Below, in pieces: positions 12,690 through 13,655 of a stretch of 13,655 bases of DNA (positions are counted from its first letter, which is position 1; each line of letters opens with the position of its first letter). The DNA is from an uncultured Oscillospiraceae bacterium (lineage in GTDB: Bacteria > Bacillota > Clostridia > Oscillospirales > Oscillospiraceae). The notes beneath the pieces are model-generated. The model had not been told where the DNA came from. It ran no database searches and saw nothing but the letters and a program-made list of their open reading frames with translations. The position numbers and the translations under genes were made by a program. The DNA lies in assembly GCA_934668605.1 (NCBI GenBank), contig CAKUNY010000046.1:1-13655 (forward strand), in the 5' to 3' direction.

Positions 12690-13304
12690 TTAACTTCTGT
12701 AAAAATAAAAATCACATTTATCACTGCCTCGCCCGATCGTGCCATGCCGCTCAAAGGCGATGCCGCACATATTTCCGTAAACCCGGTCATCGCTCAGGCA
12801 GAACGTCTCTGTCAGCTCTTTGCAGCCCAGTAATTCGCAATACTTCCGATAGGGGCATTGCAGAACATCGACCCGGTACTGCCTGCTGTCGGCCTCAATT
12901 TCTTCGAATTGGAAGCCAACATCTCCGCTGAACATTGTGCCGGTCATTTTGCGGAAAACCAGAAAGAAAAGAGGCCGGATAAACGGAATCTTCGTTGCAA
13001 GATGCAGACGCTTTCGGTCAGGCTCTACGCCGATTCTTACGGCTTCTTCGATCAAGCCTATGGCTTCTTCCCGCGAGATATATTTTATCATTTGCAGATA
13101 AATAGCCGCCCGCGGGAAGATCATCCGTTCGGTATGCAGCGTTTCCTTTTTGGGAAGTCCCCGATATTGGCCGCATAATGCATTGCAAAGGGTTACTGCG
13201 TCATTGACCAGAGCATCCGTCTGCTCCTTGCCGAGCTTCTTTTTCAGCTCGCCCAAAAGATAAGAGAACCCGCCAAGCTTTTCATAATATCTTTTATCGA
13301 CCAT
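12690..13304 (-). CDS. ATC hydrolase-like protein, paralog C
   Basis: The product is 204 aa. The ATG at 13304 is preceded by GAGGAGC at 8 bases. The C-terminal family pattern is present but drifted: VDVLQCPYRKYCELLG (C150, P151), ELTETFCLSDD (C169, D172/D173), then FERHGTIGRGSDKCDFY (C197, D198, F199). The arginine-led block seen in paralog A is replaced by FERHGTIG. Its N-terminal half (EKLGGFSYLLGELKKKLG, then many helices with GLIEEAVRIG) differs from both A and B. A hydrophobic patch KIPFIRPLFFLVFRKM (105-120) is unusual for a soluble enzyme and may touch the membrane or a partner. It is transcribed alone, leftward, from its own promoter, 3.5 kb from the A/B operon. The substrate is unknown. 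Confidence 0.72.
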   Translation of the reverse strand: MVDKRYYEKLGGFSYLLGELKKKLGKEQTDALVNDAVTLCNALCGQYRGLPKKETLHTERMIFPRAAIYLQMIKYISREEAIGLIEEAVRIGVEPDRKRLHLATKIPFIRPLFFLVFRKMTGTMFSGDVGFQFEEIEADSRQYRVDVLQCPYRKYCELLGCKELTETFCLSDDRVYGNMCGIAFERHGTIGRGSDKCDFYFYRS

Positions 13305-13353
13305 AATTCCATGCTCCTCTGCATTTTAATTCTCATCTTCGTTTCCTGCTAAG

Positions 13354-13383
13354 ATTATATCTGATATTAGCGTCAGCTGACAA
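13354..13383 (-). promoter_or_regulatory. Promoter of ATC paralog C with overlapping palindrome
   Basis: On the minus strand TTGTCA (13383-13378), an 18-base spacer and a perfect TATAAT (13359-13354) give a leader of about 43 bases. The -35 overlaps a perfect 10-base palindrome GTCAGCTGAC (13372-13381), a possible repressor site. Confidence 0.65.
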
Positions 13384-13405
13384 GGGCGCACACAGTTTTT
13401 CAAGG

Positions 13406-13516
13406 GGCAAAACAGCGCCTGGCGTCGTTATCCTCGTTGGTGGGTCTGACGAGGAAGGCGGCCCGTATCCGCTTTTGTATATGAAGCGGGTGCGGGAAAT
13501 TCTGGCGCAGCTTTAA
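13406..13516 (+). pseudogene. 3' remnant of a flavodoxin/FMN-reductase-like gene
   Basis: Codons from 13406 read GKTAPGVVILVGGSDEEGG, then PYPLLYMKRVREILAQL and a TAA at 13514-13516. A GK..-VILVGG-strand, a Gly-rich turn and a final LxxMKxVREILxQL helix are typical of the last third of NAD(P)H-dependent FMN reductases and flavodoxin-like proteins. No start codon or ribosome binding site precedes it, and the upstream part overlaps the promoter of paralog C. It is therefore a gene tail left by a deletion. The family call is tentative. Confidence 0.45.
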
Positions 13517-13525
13517 GAGGGCACG

Positions 13526-13554
13526 TTGACAAGCTGATTCCTTTTCGGTATACT
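13526..13554 (+). promoter_or_regulatory. Promoter of the gene starting at 13635
   Basis: TTGACA (13526-13531), 17-base spacer and TATACT (13549-13554). The start point should be near 13561. Just there, GGTGAGTACCTACC (13562-13575) is an imperfect dyad (10 of 14 bases symmetric) that might bind a regulator. Confidence 0.8.
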
Positions 13555-13575
13555 GATTATGGGTGAGTACCTACC

Positions 13576-13608
13576 GGCAGTTAGGCTGAAAAGTCTGGCT
13601 GCCTTTTT
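13576..13608 (+). terminator. Terminator hairpin in the leader (candidate attenuator)
   Basis: A 12-bp stem (13576-13587 with 13592-13603, including G-U pairs) closes on a GAAA tetraloop and is followed by five T's. It is an ideal intrinsic terminator, yet it lies between a strong promoter and the gene it should serve. Termination here would yield a transcript of only about 50 bases. Alternatively it ends a transcript from the left, but no live gene there needs it. Confidence 0.8.
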
Positions 13609-13634
13609 ATATAAAAATCAACGGAGGAACGTAC

Positions 13635-13655
13635 ATGAATATTACCGTCTATCTT
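13635..13655 (+). CDS. Start of a gene running off the window
   Basis: ATG at 13635 follows GGAGGA by about 6 bases and reads MNITVYL. Only seven codons are present. A beginning of this sort (short strand after the Met) is seen in the LOG/TIGR00730 lysine-decarboxylase-like Rossmann proteins, but seven residues cannot settle it and I do not assign a function. Confidence 0.6.

Noticed and set aside
12090..13520. Insertion sequence or transposon as cause of the broken genes
   Set aside because: No transposase-like frame, matching terminal inverted repeats or target duplications could be seen.

Overview
The window looks like a chromosomal segment of a GC-rich Firmicute, most likely a clostridial gut bacterium of the Oscillospiraceae/Ruminococcaceae type. 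The basis is the gene families (BlaI with a membrane M56 peptidase, a DUF975 membrane protein, a macro-domain protein of the clostridial kind with its C-terminal extension, L-2-amino-thiazoline-4-carboxylate (ATC) hydrolase-like proteins), strong AGGAGG-type ribosome binding sites, and TTGACA-N17-TATAAT promoters. There are no rRNA, tRNA, CRISPR or transposase genes. The taxonomic call is inference.

Region 1 (1-3287) is a leftward three-gene operon: a BlaI-type repressor, a BlaR1-type M56 peptidase whose extracellular sensor is an M23 (LytM-type) peptidoglycan endopeptidase domain, and an uncharacterised Cys-rich protein resembling U32 peptidases. Its promoter lies back to back with a mirror-image promoter firing rightward into region 2. 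The two -35 boxes form a near-perfect inverted repeat, and three related operator-like boxes cover both -10 elements and the rightward start site. The simplest reading is one cell-wall-responsive switch controlling both directions.

Region 2 (3288-5968) holds a large lipoprotein related to extracellular solute-binding proteins, with no permease beside it, then a convergent glyoxalase/VOC protein. A long hairpin between them probably terminates both.

Region 3 (6076-9268) is a rightward operon: alpha/beta hydrolase, ATC-hydrolase-like protein A, ZIP-family metal transporter, ATC-hydrolase-like protein B, and a strong intrinsic terminator. Its leader has inverted and direct GGTTAG repeats that could be an operator or two mutually exclusive hairpins. 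A third ATC-hydrolase-like protein (C) stands alone at 12690-13304, leftward, with its own promoter.

Region 4 (9291-11464) has a leftward lipoprotein gene broken by several frameshifts near its 3' end, divergent from a DUF975 membrane protein with a perfect TATAAT box.

Region 5 (11561-13655) is a zone of gene decay. A macro-domain gene has lost the middle of its C-terminal extension, with the last 50 or so codons left out of frame. It is followed by a von Willebrand A gene cut off after about 25 codons behind a hairpin that buries its ribosome binding site, an orphan consensus promoter, ATC paralog C, and a gene tail resembling a flavodoxin/FMN reductase. The window ends at the start of another gene (first seven codons only) whose promoter is followed within about 15 bases by a textbook terminator hairpin, which suggests attenuation.

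The two most interesting systems are the BlaI/M56-M23 switch with its symmetric promoter, and the hydrolase/ATC/ZIP/ATC operon with its three divergent ATC-like paralogs.
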